A stretch of DNA of 64,000 bases from Sphingopyxis chilensis (GTDB taxonomy: Bacteria; Pseudomonadota; Alphaproteobacteria; Sphingomonadales; Sphingomonadaceae), in the NCBI RefSeq assembly GCF_035930445.1, contig NZ_CP142394.1, positions 1,521,501 to 1,585,500 on the forward strand. Reading direction: 5' to 3'. The notes beneath the pieces are model-generated. The model worked only from the letters and a program-made list of their open reading frames with translations, did not search any database and was not told where the DNA came from. This document shows positions 1-12,175 of this stretch, one piece after another (positions within the stretch are counted from its first letter, which is position 1; each line of letters starts with the position of its first letter). Made by a program: the position numbers and the translations under genes.

Positions 1-99
1 GGCGTCCTCGCGATAGGCGAGGCCGGGAAGGAGCGGCGCCCCGAACAGGTCGGGGTGGGGCGCGGGTCGCGGCCCGCGCGCGGCAGCGGGCACCGTCAC
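1..99 (-). CDS. alkB: AlkB-like 2-oxoglutarate/Fe(II) dioxygenase, N-terminal fragment (runs off left edge)
   Basis: Only the first 33 codons lie in the window, read leftwards from a GTG at 99 to base 1. The segment DLFGAPLLPGLAYREDA resembles the start of bacterial AlkB-type alkylated-DNA repair dioxygenases, which remove methyl groups from damaged bases; the catalytic HxD...H residues would lie beyond the edge. The GTG overlaps the TGA of the SRAP-like gene (GTGA), so the two are probably co-transcribed from the LexA-controlled intergenic region at about 614. This assignment rests on a short N-terminal stretch and the repair context. A second GTG at 93 is an alternative start. Confidence 0.6.
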   Translation of the reverse strand, partial: MTVPAAARGPRPAPHPDLFGAPLLPGLAYREDA

Positions 100-608
100 A
101 ACGGGAGCGCGGCTTGCGCGCGCAGCGGTTCGACAAAGAGCGTGTGGCGCGGTGGTTCCTCGAACAGCGCCTCGTTCGGCAGCGTGCCGTCGAGCCAGTG
201 CATGACATTGCGCCGTTCGACGATCACGCCGTGGCGCGACTGATAGGGAATGACGTCGGCGCCGGCGGCGATGGTGAGGATGCGGTAGGACAGCGGCCAG
301 TCGGCGAGGGGCGGATCCCAGATGGCGGCAAGGTAGAAGAAATTGCCGCTGTCGAGCGTCACCCGGTAGCGATGGTCGCCGGTCCCCATGCGAAACTCCG
401 AAGCGGGTATCAGGCAGCGGCGCGCGGGAAAGGCGCGGCCCTCGGCGCGCACGAAACGATAGTTGATCCCGTCCGAAAAGCGGGGATCGGAACCCCAGAC
501 TGCTTTGACCATTTCGATCTCGGACATATTCTCCGGATTGCGCCGCACGAGCGCCCGCTCGGCGCGTTCGGGCGCATCGGGGTCGAAAGGCGTTGGCGCG
601 TTGGTCAC
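96..608 (-). CDS. SRAP-like protein lacking the N-terminal catalytic cysteine
   Basis: About 170 residues from a GTG at 608. The middle and C-terminal parts match the SRAP (HMCES/YedK) fold: WGSDPRFSDGINYRFVRAEG corresponds to the region with the conserved Asn-Ala-Arg-x-Glu, RRCLIPASEF to the RRCLVPADGFYEW segment, and later LTIAAGADVIPYQSRHGVI to the His-containing stretch. Canonical SRAP proteins start Met-Cys and use Cys2 to crosslink abasic sites; here no such start exists, so the protein is either a non-crosslinking paralogue or has another role. It diverges from a canonical SRAP gene, with a LexA box between them, and overlaps the AlkB-like gene downstream. The start is uncertain because no clear ribosome binding site precedes it. 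Confidence 0.7.
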   Translation of the reverse strand: MTNAPTPFDPDAPERAERALVRRNPENMSEIEMVKAVWGSDPRFSDGINYRFVRAEGRAFPARRCLIPASEFRMGTGDHRYRVTLDSGNFFYLAAIWDPPLADWPLSYRILTIAAGADVIPYQSRHGVIVERRNVMHWLDGTLPNEALFEEPPRHTLFVEPLRAQAALPL

Positions 609-613
609 TGTTG

Positions 614-628
614 GAACATAATGGGAAC
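614..628. promoter_or_regulatory. LexA (SOS) box, perfect GAAC-N7-GAAC
   Basis: GAACATAATGGGAAC lies between the two divergent SRAP-type genes. GAAC-N7-GAAC (GTTC-N7-GTTC on the other strand) is the alphaproteobacterial LexA operator. A 13-of-15 match precedes imuA at 2636, which supports both sites. It could repress both divergent transcripts. Confidence 0.85.
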
Positions 629-662
629 GAAGGCGAGTCGCAAGAGACAGGGATGAGGGCAA

Positions 663-1280
663 ATGTGCAACGATTATCGGCTCGAGGTCGACATCGCGTC
701 GATCGCCGAGGATTTCGACAATCTCCAGATCAAACTCGATACGCCCGAAGGCATGCCCAATGTTCCCGCGCGCGAGGATATCAGGATCACCGACATGGCG
801 CCGATCGTGCGGTCGGGCGAAGCGCGCGGGCAGGGAGCGCTCGTCAACCGGCGCTGGAGCTGGCCCGGCCCCTGGGGCAAGCCCGTCTATAATGTCCGCG
901 CCGAAGGCCGCGGTTTCGGGTCGCGGCGTTGCCTCGTCCTGTGCGACGGATTCTATGAATTCAGCGACCCCGCCGACGCGGCGCAGACGCGGCTCGACAA
1001 ATGGCTCTTCACGCTGAAGGATCATCGCTGGTTCGCGATGGCGGGCGTCTGGCGCGAATATGAGGCCGGCGAAGCCTTCGCGCTGCTGACGATGGATGCG
1101 GGCCCCGACGTCGCGCCCTATCATCATCGCCAGATCATTCCGCTCGCGCGCGAAAGCTGGACCGACTGGCTTGACGCCGAAGTTCCGGCGGAGCAGGTGC
1201 TCGGTTGGCTGCCGGCGGGCAGTCTCGAAGTCGTACAGGTTTACGGGGCGCCGCCGGCGCAAGGGGCATTGGGTTTATGA
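663..1280 (+). CDS. SRAP-domain protein (HMCES/YedK family), abasic-site DNA-protein crosslinker
   Basis: 205 residues beginning MCNDY, so Cys2 becomes the N-terminal nucleophile after Met removal, as in YedK and HMCES, which form a thiazolidine crosslink with abasic sites in single-stranded DNA. YNVRAEG supplies the conserved Asn/Glu region, SRRCLVLCDGFYEF the family signature and YHHRQIIPL the conserved His region. Length is normal for the family. A perfect LexA box lies 35 bases upstream, so SOS induction is expected. Its TGA overlaps the ATG of the next gene (ATGA), suggesting coupled translation. Confidence 0.92.
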   Translation: MCNDYRLEVDIASIAEDFDNLQIKLDTPEGMPNVPAREDIRITDMAPIVRSGEARGQGALVNRRWSWPGPWGKPVYNVRAEGRGFGSRRCLVLCDGFYEFSDPADAAQTRLDKWLFTLKDHRWFAMAGVWREYEAGEAFALLTMDAGPDVAPYHHRQIIPLARESWTDWLDAEVPAEQVLGWLPAGSLEVVQVYGAPPAQGALGL

Positions 1281-1693
1281 GCGGGGACCAGGGGCTCGGG
1301 CGCTTCGTCGAGGCGCAGGAGCCGATCTATGCGCGCGTCCTCGACGAGATCCGTCGCGGCGCGAAGCGCACGCACTGGATGTGGTTCGTCTTTCCGCAGC
1401 TCGTCGGATTGGGGCGCAGCGCGATGGCGCAGCGCTATGCGATCGACGGCATCGCCGAGGCCAAGGCGTATCTCGCCCATCCGCTTCTCGGGCCGCGCTA
1501 CGTCGAATGCGTGACGGCGCTGCAGGATCTGATCGGCAGCGACCCGGTGGCGGTCTTCGGCGCGGTCGATGCGGTGAAGCTGCGTTCCTCGCTCACCCTA
1601 TTCGAAGCCGCGGACGGCAATGTGCTCTTTGCCGCGGCGCTCGATCGCTGGTTCGGTGGCGAGCGGGACCGCTGCACGCTCGCGCGCCTCTAG
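1277..1693 (+). CDS. DUF1810 family protein
   Basis: 138 residues from the ATG that overlaps the SRAP stop codon. The family pattern is clear: RFVEAQEPIY near the N-terminus, THWMWFVFPQLVGLGRS, a YAIDGIAEAKAYLAHPLLGPRY block and SLTLFEAA near the C-terminus. DUF1810 proteins are small, soluble and of unknown biochemical function. The overlap with the SRAP gene places it in the same SOS-type transcript. I chose the internal ATG at 1277 over upstream in-frame codons because it gives the usual DUF1810 start. Confidence 0.9.
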   Translation: MSGDQGLGRFVEAQEPIYARVLDEIRRGAKRTHWMWFVFPQLVGLGRSAMAQRYAIDGIAEAKAYLAHPLLGPRYVECVTALQDLIGSDPVAVFGAVDAVKLRSSLTLFEAADGNVLFAAALDRWFGGERDRCTLARL

Positions 1694-1751
1694 CGGACAA
1701 GAAAGGGCCCCCCGAGGCGGGCTCAGTTCGCCATGGGTCGGCGAGCGACGA

Positions 1752-2540
1752 TTAGCTGTCGGTTCCGGGGGGCGTCGTCTTCGGCGGCTTGCCGTCCTCG
1801 ATGCGGCCCGCGTTGCGGAGGTCGCGGCCTTCCTGCGCCTTGCGCTTCGCTTCGGGGCTGTCACCATTTTCGAAGGCTTCTTCCCTCACATAGCGGGCGG
1901 CCTCCTTGATCTGTCCCTTATCGGCCGCTCCATTCGGCGCCGCGGGCACGAGAATGAGCGTCTTTCCCTCGACGCGCCACGATTGCAGTTCGGAGAGGAA
2001 ATTCATCCCGAGCACATCGGTGTCGCCGAGCCCGGGCGCGATCACGACCTTGAGCCCGCGCGCTTCGATGTCGCCGATCTCGAGCCGGCCGACCGTTCCG
2101 GCGTCGGCGCGGACGGTGCCGTTCGCGGTCTTCATGATCAGGGGCATGAGCGTAGCGTCGGGCTCGATGCCCGCCGCGCTCGCTGTGCCGCGCGAGAGTG
2201 CGGTCACGGTCGCGCCGCTGTCGACGAGCATCCGCCGCTCGGTGCCGTTCAGGCGCACCGCGGCCCAGAAATGCCCGTCGCGGGCCATCGGGATGCGAAC
2301 CTCGCCCCCGACGACCCGCTGGCGGTCGAGCCCGAGGCTCGCGGTGATGCGCGACAGATTGGGGTCGAACGGCGCCTGCTGCAGGACGAGAAAAATGGCG
2401 AAGGCGAGCAACGCAAAGGAGAAAAGCGCGCTGAAGACGCGGCCGACATAGGGAATCCTGAACAGGAGGAGGAGAATCAGCGCCGCTCCGACGGCGTAGA
2501 TCGCAAGCTGGTCCCAGGGAAGATCGGTGGTGAGGGGCAT
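1752..2540 (-). CDS. Membrane-anchored retropepsin-like aspartic protease (TIGR02281 type)
   Basis: 262 residues starting at ATG 2540. Two hydrophobic segments at about residues 11-29 and 34-52 anchor the N-terminus. The protease domain follows, with the catalytic motif MLVDSGATVTALS (Asp-Ser-Gly-Ala in place of the usual DTGA) and the second signature DVLGMNFLSEL. This is the single-domain clan AA type seen in alphaproteobacteria, assumed to act as a dimer in the periplasm; natural substrates are unknown. The C-terminal 50 residues are charged and probably disordered. The gene converges with DUF1810 and points away from imuA. Confidence 0.88.
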   Translation of the reverse strand: MPLTTDLPWDQLAIYAVGAALILLLLFRIPYVGRVFSALFSFALLAFAIFLVLQQAPFDPNLSRITASLGLDRQRVVGGEVRIPMARDGHFWAAVRLNGTERRMLVDSGATVTALSRGTASAAGIEPDATLMPLIMKTANGTVRADAGTVGRLEIGDIEARGLKVVIAPGLGDTDVLGMNFLSELQSWRVEGKTLILVPAAPNGAADKGQIKEAARYVREEAFENGDSPEAKRKAQEGRDLRNAGRIEDGKPPKTTPPGTDS

Positions 2541-2635
2541 GAATGGTCCCGTGTTTACAGGCCGCGAGGTGACGCGAGGCTGAATGATCCACAGCCGCTT
2601 GCCGCACCCGGCTTGACGCGCCTTCGGACTCGGTG

Positions 2636-2650
2636 AAACATAAGGGGAAC
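2636..2650. promoter_or_regulatory. Putative LexA box before imuA (one mismatch)
   Basis: AAACATAAGGGGAAC differs at one conserved position from GAAC-N7-GAAC and matches 13 of 15 bases of the box at 614. It is 18 bases before the imuA start. imuA-imuB-dnaE2 cassettes are classic LexA targets, which supports the call. Confidence 0.78.
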
Positions 2651-2667
2651 ATCCGAGTCGATACCAT

Positions 2668-3462
2668 ATGAGCATGATGCCCTTCTCCCTGCCTCGGCCC
2701 GGCGCCGGGGAGCTTGCCGCGCTTCGCGATGCGGTGGCGCGCGCCGCGGCCGCGCGCGGACCCGTGCTGCCGTTCGGGGTGGCGCCGCTCGATCGCCTTC
2801 TCGCCGGCGGCGGGCTCGATGGCGCGGGCCTGCACGAGGTCGCGGGCGCGTCCGCAAGCTTGAGCGACGATGCCGCCGCCACGCTGTTCGCCGCCGGGAT
2901 TGCCGCCCGTTTTGCTGCGGCGCCCGGCGTTTCGGCGCTCTGGGCGTTGACCCGCTTCGACCTTTATGCGCCGGGTCTCGAACAGGCGGGGCTCGGGCCC
3001 GAGCGCGTCCTTTACGCGCAAGGCGGCGACGACAGGATGTTGCTCGCGATGTGCGAAGACGCGCTGCGCGATGGCTCGCTGGCCTGCGTCGTCGCCGAGG
3101 TGAAGGCCGCCGACCAGACCGCGACGCGCCGCCTGCAACTCGCGGCGTCGGAAGGGGGCACGCCGATGATCCTCTACCGGCGATATCGGCGGTCCGGACA
3201 ATGTCCGCTCGCCGACCCCTCGCTTGCCATGACCCGGTGGCGCATCGGCACCTTGCCGTCGACGGGGCTCGCCGTCCCCGGCGTCGGCCGCGGCTGCTGG
3301 ACCGTCGAGCTCGTCCGCCAGCGCGGCGGCCCGCCTTTTTCCCTCGAACTGGAGGCGTGCGATGACCAGGGTCGCCTCGCTCTACCTGCCGCAACTCGCG
3401 ATCGAACGGCTTCGCCGGGGCGCGCGATTGCCGCAGGCGGGGCGGCAAGACACGCGGCCTGA
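2668..3462 (+). CDS. imuA: ImuA, mutagenesis cassette RecA-like protein
   Basis: 264 residues; first gene of a LexA-controlled imuA-imuB-dnaE2 cassette for damage-induced mutagenesis. The N-terminal pattern VLPFGVAPLDRLLAGGGLDGAGLHEV matches the start of the ImuA RecA-like domain, and ALWALTRFDLYAPGLEQAGL is a family block. ImuA interacts with ImuB and is needed for induced mutagenesis with DnaE2. The last 34 codons, low-complexity and rich in Ala, Arg and Gly, lie inside the start of imuB, a 101-base overlap in another frame; the C-terminal tail may therefore be unconstrained. Confidence 0.93.
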   Translation: MSMMPFSLPRPGAGELAALRDAVARAAAARGPVLPFGVAPLDRLLAGGGLDGAGLHEVAGASASLSDDAAATLFAAGIAARFAAAPGVSALWALTRFDLYAPGLEQAGLGPERVLYAQGGDDRMLLAMCEDALRDGSLACVVAEVKAADQTATRRLQLAASEGGTPMILYRRYRRSGQCPLADPSLAMTRWRIGTLPSTGLAVPGVGRGCWTVELVRQRGGPPFSLELEACDDQGRLALPAATRDRTASPGRAIAAGGAARHAA

Positions 3463-5196
3463 GCCGCCGCGGCGGGGGCCGCGAACCCCGATGCCGCTCG
3501 ACGGCGCCGCGATCGACGATATGCCGGGGGCCTGTTCGGTGCCGCGCGGCGGCGGCTGGCGTCCCGGGGCGCGCTGGGCGCGGGAAGAAGCGGCGCGCGC
3601 ACCGGACAAGCGTGCCGCGATCGACGCCTTGCCGCAGCACCAGCGCCCCCCCATGCGCGAACTCGGACGGCGCAGCGAGGCCGCCGACCCGCCGTTCCGG
3701 ACGTTCCGGCGCGATGACGGATCGCCGGGCACCATTCCCCTTTCCATACCCTTTTCGGCGAGCCTATGTCCGACCATCCTCGTCGCGCGAACCGGCCAGC
3801 GCGATGTCGTGACCGCGGCTTGCCCGGCGGCGCTCGAACTGGGTATCGCGCCGGGGATGGCCGCCGCCCATGCGCGCGCCCTCGTGACCGGTCTCGACGT
3901 CCGCGAGGCGGATCCCGGGGGAGACCGGGCATGGCTCGACCGGCTCGCGCTGCATGCCGCCCGCCACTGGACGCCGACGGCGGCGGTCTGCGCGTCCGAC
4001 GGCTTGTGGCTCGAGCTTGCCGGCACGGCGCATCTGTTCGGCGGCGAAGAGCGCTTCGCGCGGCGGCTGGTCGCTTTCGTGCACCGTCTCGGGTTCACCG
4101 CGCGCATCGCGATCGCCGGCACGCCCGGCGCCGCTTATGCGCTCGCGCGCTTCGGCGGCGCGGCGAAACGGGTGCTGGCAAACGGGCAGGAAAGCGAGGC
4201 GCTCGCGCCATTGCCGCTCGCGGCGCTTCGCTTCGCGCCGGAGGCCCTTGTCGCCGCAGCGCGCTTCGGAATCGAGCGGATCGCCGATCTCTATCCGATG
4301 CCGCGCGCGCCGCTCGCGCGGCGGCTCGGGCGCGGCGCGGTCGAAAGGCTCGACCAGGCGCTGGGATTTGCGCGCGAGCCGATCGTGCCCGTCGTCCCGT
4401 TCGACCTTCCGGTGGTGCGCCGCTCGCTCGTCGAGCCGATCGGCACCGCCGAGGCCATCGGGCAGGTTATCGCGGACCTGCTCGCCGATCTCGTCGCCGA
4501 TCTCGGGGGACGGGGCCTCGGCCTGCGCAGCGCGGTGCTTCGCTGCGAGCGGGTCGACATGGGCGAGCAGCTCGTCGCGATCGGCACGGCGCGCGCGACG
4601 CGCGACGCTGCGCATCTGCTGCACCTGTTCCGGCTGCGCATCGAGCGGATCGAGCCGGGGCTCGGAATCGAGGCGATGTCGCTCGCGGCGCCGCAGGTCG
4701 AACCGCTGGCCGCTACGGCGATCGGACCGGGCTTCGACACCGGCCCGCGCGCGCCCGACCTCGCGCCGCTCGTCGACCAGCTCGCGGGGCGCGCGGGCGA
4801 GGCGGCGCTGTTCCGCCTCGAAGCGCGCGAGAGCGACGTTCCCGAACGCGCGGTCGGGCGCATCGGCCCGCTGGCCAAGCCGGCTGGCTGGCCGATATGG
4901 GCAAGGCCCGTTCGCCTGCTCGCGCGGCCCGAGGCGTTGTCGGGCGTCGTCGCGCTGCTCCCCGATCATCCGCCGCGCCGCTTCGCGTGGCGCGGGCGGT
5001 CGTACCGGGTCGTCGCCGGCGACGGGCCCGAGCGTATCCATGGCGAATGGTGGCGGCGCGCGGGCGAGATGTGGGCGGTGCGGGATTACTTCAGGGTCGA
5101 GACCGAGAGCGGCGAGCGCTTCTGGCTCTTCCGCCGCGGCGACGCCGTCGACGCGGCGAGCGGCGATCTGAGCTGGTATATCCACGGAGCGTTCGG

Positions 5197-5200
<4 letters not shown>
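3362..5200 (+). CDS. imuB: ImuB, catalytically inactive Y-family polymerase-like protein
   Basis: 612 residues from [19 protein letters not shown], the usual ImuB start. Residues about 25-135 form an Arg/Pro-rich insert containing [18 protein letters not shown], a feature I associate with sphingomonad ImuB. The polymerase-like core resumes at [21 protein letters not shown]. The position of the catalytic SxDE motif of active Y-family polymerases reads ASDGLW, so the acidic pair is absent, as expected for ImuB, which acts as a hub binding the beta clamp, ImuA and DnaE2. It begins inside imuA and its TGA overlaps the dnaE2 ATG. Confidence 0.93.
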
Positions 5201-8487
<3,287 letters not shown>

Positions 8488-8723
8488 CGAGGGCGCGGTC
8501 GCAGCCGGCGCGCCGGATGCCGCCCTCGGACGGACGCGTGCTGCCGCGGGCGACCGCCCTCGCATGCCAGGGTCTGCCCGCGTCAGGGTCCGCGCGCTGG
8601 AAGGCCCCGCAGCGAAGCCGGGGACGGGCGTCGGCCGACCGCCGGGAAAGGGCCGCCTGCATGCGCGGGAACTTTTGCTGCGCCTCAAACATCTCTTTTC
8701 TCGTAGCGAACAGGAGAAAGCGG

Positions 8724-9305
8724 ATGGAAGCGGAGCGCCAGCCCCGCCGCGCGGGCGAGGGAAATTATCTTCGGTTCATGGCGATGCTTGGCACGTCGAC
8801 CATCGTCATGTTCGCTCTGATGTATCTCAACACCTATGCGCTCGATCATGTCATGTGGAGCGAGACGCGCTTCTGGATGATGTTCGTCATGGGCGCGGCG
8901 ATGGCGGTCGTGATGCTCGCCTTCATGCGGGGAATGTACAGGAACAGGAAGAAGAACTGGATCATCGTCGGCGCCGCCGTCGGCGTTTTCGCGCTGTCGC
9001 TGTTCCTCGTGCGAAGCCAAAGCACCGTGAGCGACCGCGAATATATGTCGGCCATGGTCCCCCACCATTCGATCGCGGTTCTGACCAGCGAGCGCGCGCG
9101 GATCAGCGACGTCCGGGTGCGCGAACTCGCCAACCGCATCATCCGCGCTCAGCGCAAGGAAATCGCCGAAATGCAGTGGCTGATCGACGACATCGCTGCC
9201 AATGGCGTCGCGGCCACGCGCGACGCGGCGCTCGTCCGGCCCGTCCCTCGATTCCAGGGGCATCTGAACAAGGGTGATCGGCAGCCGGAGCGTCCACCGC
9301 GTTGA
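8724..9305 (+). CDS. DUF305 family membrane protein
   Basis: 193 residues from an ATG with AGGAG seven bases upstream. Three hydrophobic segments (about residues 18-37, 48-65 and 77-95) precede a DUF305 domain with the diagnostic YMSAMVPHHSIAVLTSERA (Met-x6-His-His) and IIRAQRKEIAEM. DUF305 proteins are secreted or membrane proteins often found near copper or metal resistance genes; the His/Met cluster suggests metal binding, but a function is not established. It stands alone between dnaE2 and the BCCT transporter. Confidence 0.87.
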   Translation: MEAERQPRRAGEGNYLRFMAMLGTSTIVMFALMYLNTYALDHVMWSETRFWMMFVMGAAMAVVMLAFMRGMYRNRKKNWIIVGAAVGVFALSLFLVRSQSTVSDREYMSAMVPHHSIAVLTSERARISDVRVRELANRIIRAQRKEIAEMQWLIDDIAANGVAATRDAALVRPVPRFQGHLNKGDRQPERPPR

Positions 9306-9618
9306 CGATTGTCCATCACATGGGCCTTGTCGCGGCTCACGGCCCATATCCGTCATCGACCTCGCCGATCCGCGTGCACAAGCGCGCTGCCGGTTATGCC
9401 ATATGCTCCCCGCGCGAAAGGCGATGCGCAAAGCCGGTCCATTGCTGACGGGACCGCCGGCCTCGAAAGCCGACGCAAGCCAGCGCACGCCGACGCAAGC
9501 CGGCACAATCGCAGGCGGGGAACCGAGAAGGCCGCGCGCGTCGGCCGCTCGGTGTCATCCGTGCGCAACCGTGCATTTCTCCGATCGTTAGGCTATTGGC
9601 GACGGCGGAGGCCTCAAC
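9306..9618. other. Intergenic region before the BCCT transporter gene
   Basis: No credible gene on either strand. It holds two direct copies of GCCGACGCAAGCC about 17 bases apart (near 9470 and 9487). The BCCT ribosome binding site GGAGG lies at about 9607. I could not identify a promoter. Confidence 0.5.
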
Positions 9619-11601
9619 ATGAACGAGCGGAAGCTAAGCCTGATCCGGCTCCGCGCTCAAATGCGCGTCAATCCACCCGTGTTCCTTGTATCGGCCGGAC
9701 TCATCATCGCCTTCGTGTTATTCGGGGCATTATTCCCGACCACCGCCGGAAGTCTCTTCGACAGGCTGCAGAGCGCGATCATCGTCGATTTCGGATGGCT
9801 TTACGTCGTGGCCGTCGCGGGCTTTCTCGCCTTCGTGCTCTTTCTCATGTTCAGCCGCTATGGCGACGTGAAGCTCGGTCCCGACGGAAGCGAGCCCGAA
9901 TATAGCTATCTGTCGTGGTTCGCGATGCTGTTCAGCGCGGGCATGGGTATCGGGCTGCTCTTCTTCGGCGTCGCCGAACCGCTCCAGCATTTCGGGGCGC
10001 CGCCGGTCGGGGAAGGGGGAACCGTCGAAGCGGCGCGGCAGGCGATGGTGCTCACCTTTTTCCACTGGGGCCTCCACGCCTGGGCGATCTATATCGTGGT
10101 GGGACTCGCGCTCGCCTATTTCGCCTTTCGGCACGGCCTTCCGCTCACTATCCGCTCCGCTCTCTTTCCGCTGATCGGGCGCCGCATCCATGGCCCGATC
10201 GGACATGCCGTCGATATATTTGCCGTGCTCGGGACCATGTTCGGTGTGGCAACGTCGCTCGGATTCGGCGTTTTGCAGGTCAACGCGGGCTTCCATCATC
10301 TGTTCGGCCTTCCGGTCGGAAGCGGCGTCCAGATCATGCTGATCGCGGGGATTACGGCGCTGGCGACGATTTCGGCGGCGGCGGGACTGGATAATGGAAT
10401 CAAGCGCCTGTCCGAGCTGAACATCATCCTCGCGATCGCCCTGCTCGCTTTCGTTCTCGTCGCGAGTTCGACCGTTTTCCTGCTGCAAGCCTATGTCCAG
10501 AATGTCGGTGCTTATCTCGGTTCGCTCGTGCAGCGGACCTTCCGCATGTATGCCTATGAACCCAATGCCTGGTTCGGCGACTGGACACTTTTCTACTGGG
10601 GATGGTGGATCAGCTGGTCACCCTTCGTCGGCATGTTCATCGCGCGCATATCGCGCGGCCGCACGATCAGGGAGTTCGTCATGGGCGTGTTGATCGTGCC
10701 GTCGCTCTTCACTTTTCTGTGGATGACCATCTTCGGCAACACCGCGATCCAGATGGACCTGAGCGGCATCGCGAATCTGGCCGAGACGGCAGCGGTCGAT
10801 ATGCCGGTCGCCCTCTTCGAGATGCTGGAGAATCTGCCATTGTCGATGGTCGCATCGGCGTTGGCAACGCTCCTCGTCATCACCTTCTTCGTCACCTCGG
10901 CGGACTCGGGCGCGCTGGTCATCGATACGATAACATCGGGGGACGCCGAGGATACGCCGGTGTGGCAACGGATATTCTGGGCCGTCTGCGCCGGGGTTGT
11001 GGCGGCCGTTCTGCTGATCGCCGGCGGCCTCCAGGCGCTTCAGACGGCGGCCATAGCCAGTGCCTTGCCTTTCACCGTCATCATGATCTTCATCTGCTAC
11101 GGGCTTTTGCGCGCGCTGCAGATGGAAGGCCGCGGAATCGCGATGAATATTGCGGGGGCAGGCGCCCCGATCCCTGAAGCCGCGAAGCCGAGCTGGCAGC
11201 AACGTCTCACCAGCATCACGCATTTCTATTCGAAGGGCGAGGTGGAGGACTTTCTGGCCCGATCGGTCCGCCCCGCGCTGGAGAATGTTGCGGCACATTT
11301 GAGGGCCAGTGGTCACGCGCCCGAGCTTGGCGGCGGGGATGAAGGCTGGAGCCTCACCATCTCCCACGGCGAACTCGACAGCTTCCGCTATGCCGTCGCG
11401 CCGCGGGCCTATCGTTCCCCCAGCTTCGCGTTCGCCGAATTGCCCAAGGCGCGCAAGCCCGACCGGATGCATTATCGCGCGATTGCGACAGCGTCCGATG
11501 CCGATCAGCCGCACGATGTCACCGGTTATGCCGAGGATCAGCTGATCAACGACCTGCTGGGCCGTTATGCGCGATTCCGCCACGCGCGGCGGCTTTCCTG
11601 A
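9619..11601 (+). CDS. BCCT-family transporter (choline/glycine betaine, BetT-like)
   Basis: 660 residues with about twelve membrane segments between residues 17 and 510, followed by a cytoplasmic tail of about 140 residues. Family markers are YSYLSWFAMLFSAGMGIGLLFFGVAEP (Na+/H+ coupled core), FFHWGLHAWAIY, and FYWGWWISWSPFVGMFIARISRGRTIREF with the substrate-box tryptophans. The long C-terminal tail fits BetT-like choline carriers whose tail senses osmotic stress. Substrate cannot be fixed from sequence. No betaine synthesis genes are adjacent. The start is supported by GGAGG eight bases upstream. Confidence 0.93.
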   Translation: MNERKLSLIRLRAQMRVNPPVFLVSAGLIIAFVLFGALFPTTAGSLFDRLQSAIIVDFGWLYVVAVAGFLAFVLFLMFSRYGDVKLGPDGSEPEYSYLSWFAMLFSAGMGIGLLFFGVAEPLQHFGAPPVGEGGTVEAARQAMVLTFFHWGLHAWAIYIVVGLALAYFAFRHGLPLTIRSALFPLIGRRIHGPIGHAVDIFAVLGTMFGVATSLGFGVLQVNAGFHHLFGLPVGSGVQIMLIAGITALATISAAAGLDNGIKRLSELNIILAIALLAFVLVASSTVFLLQAYVQNVGAYLGSLVQRTFRMYAYEPNAWFGDWTLFYWGWWISWSPFVGMFIARISRGRTIREFVMGVLIVPSLFTFLWMTIFGNTAIQMDLSGIANLAETAAVDMPVALFEMLENLPLSMVASALATLLVITFFVTSADSGALVIDTITSGDAEDTPVWQRIFWAVCAGVVAAVLLIAGGLQALQTAAIASALPFTVIMIFICYGLLRALQMEGRGIAMNIAGAGAPIPEAAKPSWQQRLTSITHFYSKGEVEDFLARSVRPALENVAAHLRASGHAPELGGGDEGWSLTISHGELDSFRYAVAPRAYRSPSFAFAELPKARKPDRMHYRAIATASDADQPHDVTGYAEDQLINDLLGRYARFRHARRLS

Positions 11602-11660
11602 GCCAGCCGTGTCGCGGCGGCAGGGCACCGCCGGCGCGCCGCGAATCGGTGTCCGAGCGC

Positions 11661-11894
11661 TTAGCCGCCCGACCCGCGACGGTCGGACCGCGTCGCGGGC
11701 TGCGGTTGAACCTCATCGCTTTTCTTGGCGCGCGTGATGCCCGAGGCGGCGCCGGTAGCGCGTTTTTCCTCGTCGCGCTTTCCGATGTCGCGGGCGATAT
11801 CTCCGCCCGATGCACCGCCTTGCGCGGGGGTGGGGTGATCCGGGAGCAGGTCGCCGTCGTCCCGGGGCATTCGATTGTCTGTGGTGTCGGACAT
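11661..11894 (-). CDS. Small charged hypothetical protein
   Basis: 77 residues from MSDTTDNRMPRDDGD, with AGGAG upstream of the ATG at 11894. The protein is hydrophilic, with many Asp, Arg, Lys and Gly residues and no predicted membrane segment or known motif. Composition suggests an intrinsically disordered protein of the kind seen among sphingomonad stress genes, but this is only an impression. It lies between the BCCT transporter and a DUF202 gene and has its own leader. Function unknown. Confidence 0.55.
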   Translation of the reverse strand: MSDTTDNRMPRDDGDLLPDHPTPAQGGASGGDIARDIGKRDEEKRATGAASGITRAKKSDEVQPQPATRSDRRGSGG

Positions 11895-12175
11895 GCTCGT
11901 CTCCTCTTCTCCATCAACCGCCGCAGGCGGCGGTTGTTCCCGAGAGCCTGAACGGCACTCGATTGTCTTGCACCGTTCGGTGACACAAACTCGGTCGCGT
12001 CGGCAGATGACATTGGGATACGGCATCCTGGATACGGCGTCGGGTGCGGTCTGACCGGCGCGGCCGCCGCCCGGCTCGCTGGCGTAGCCGCGGCGACCGG
12101 GGTGCCGCGACGCTACCACGCACCGGAAAGTCGCCGTGCCGCCGGATCTGGACGAGGTCGGCGCGAGAGCGGATG

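Noticed and set aside
3766..5196. Long open frame upstream of dnaE2 that would extend it by 477 residues
   Set aside because: It is the shifted frame of imuB, has no polymerase features, and DnaE2 begins normally at 5197.
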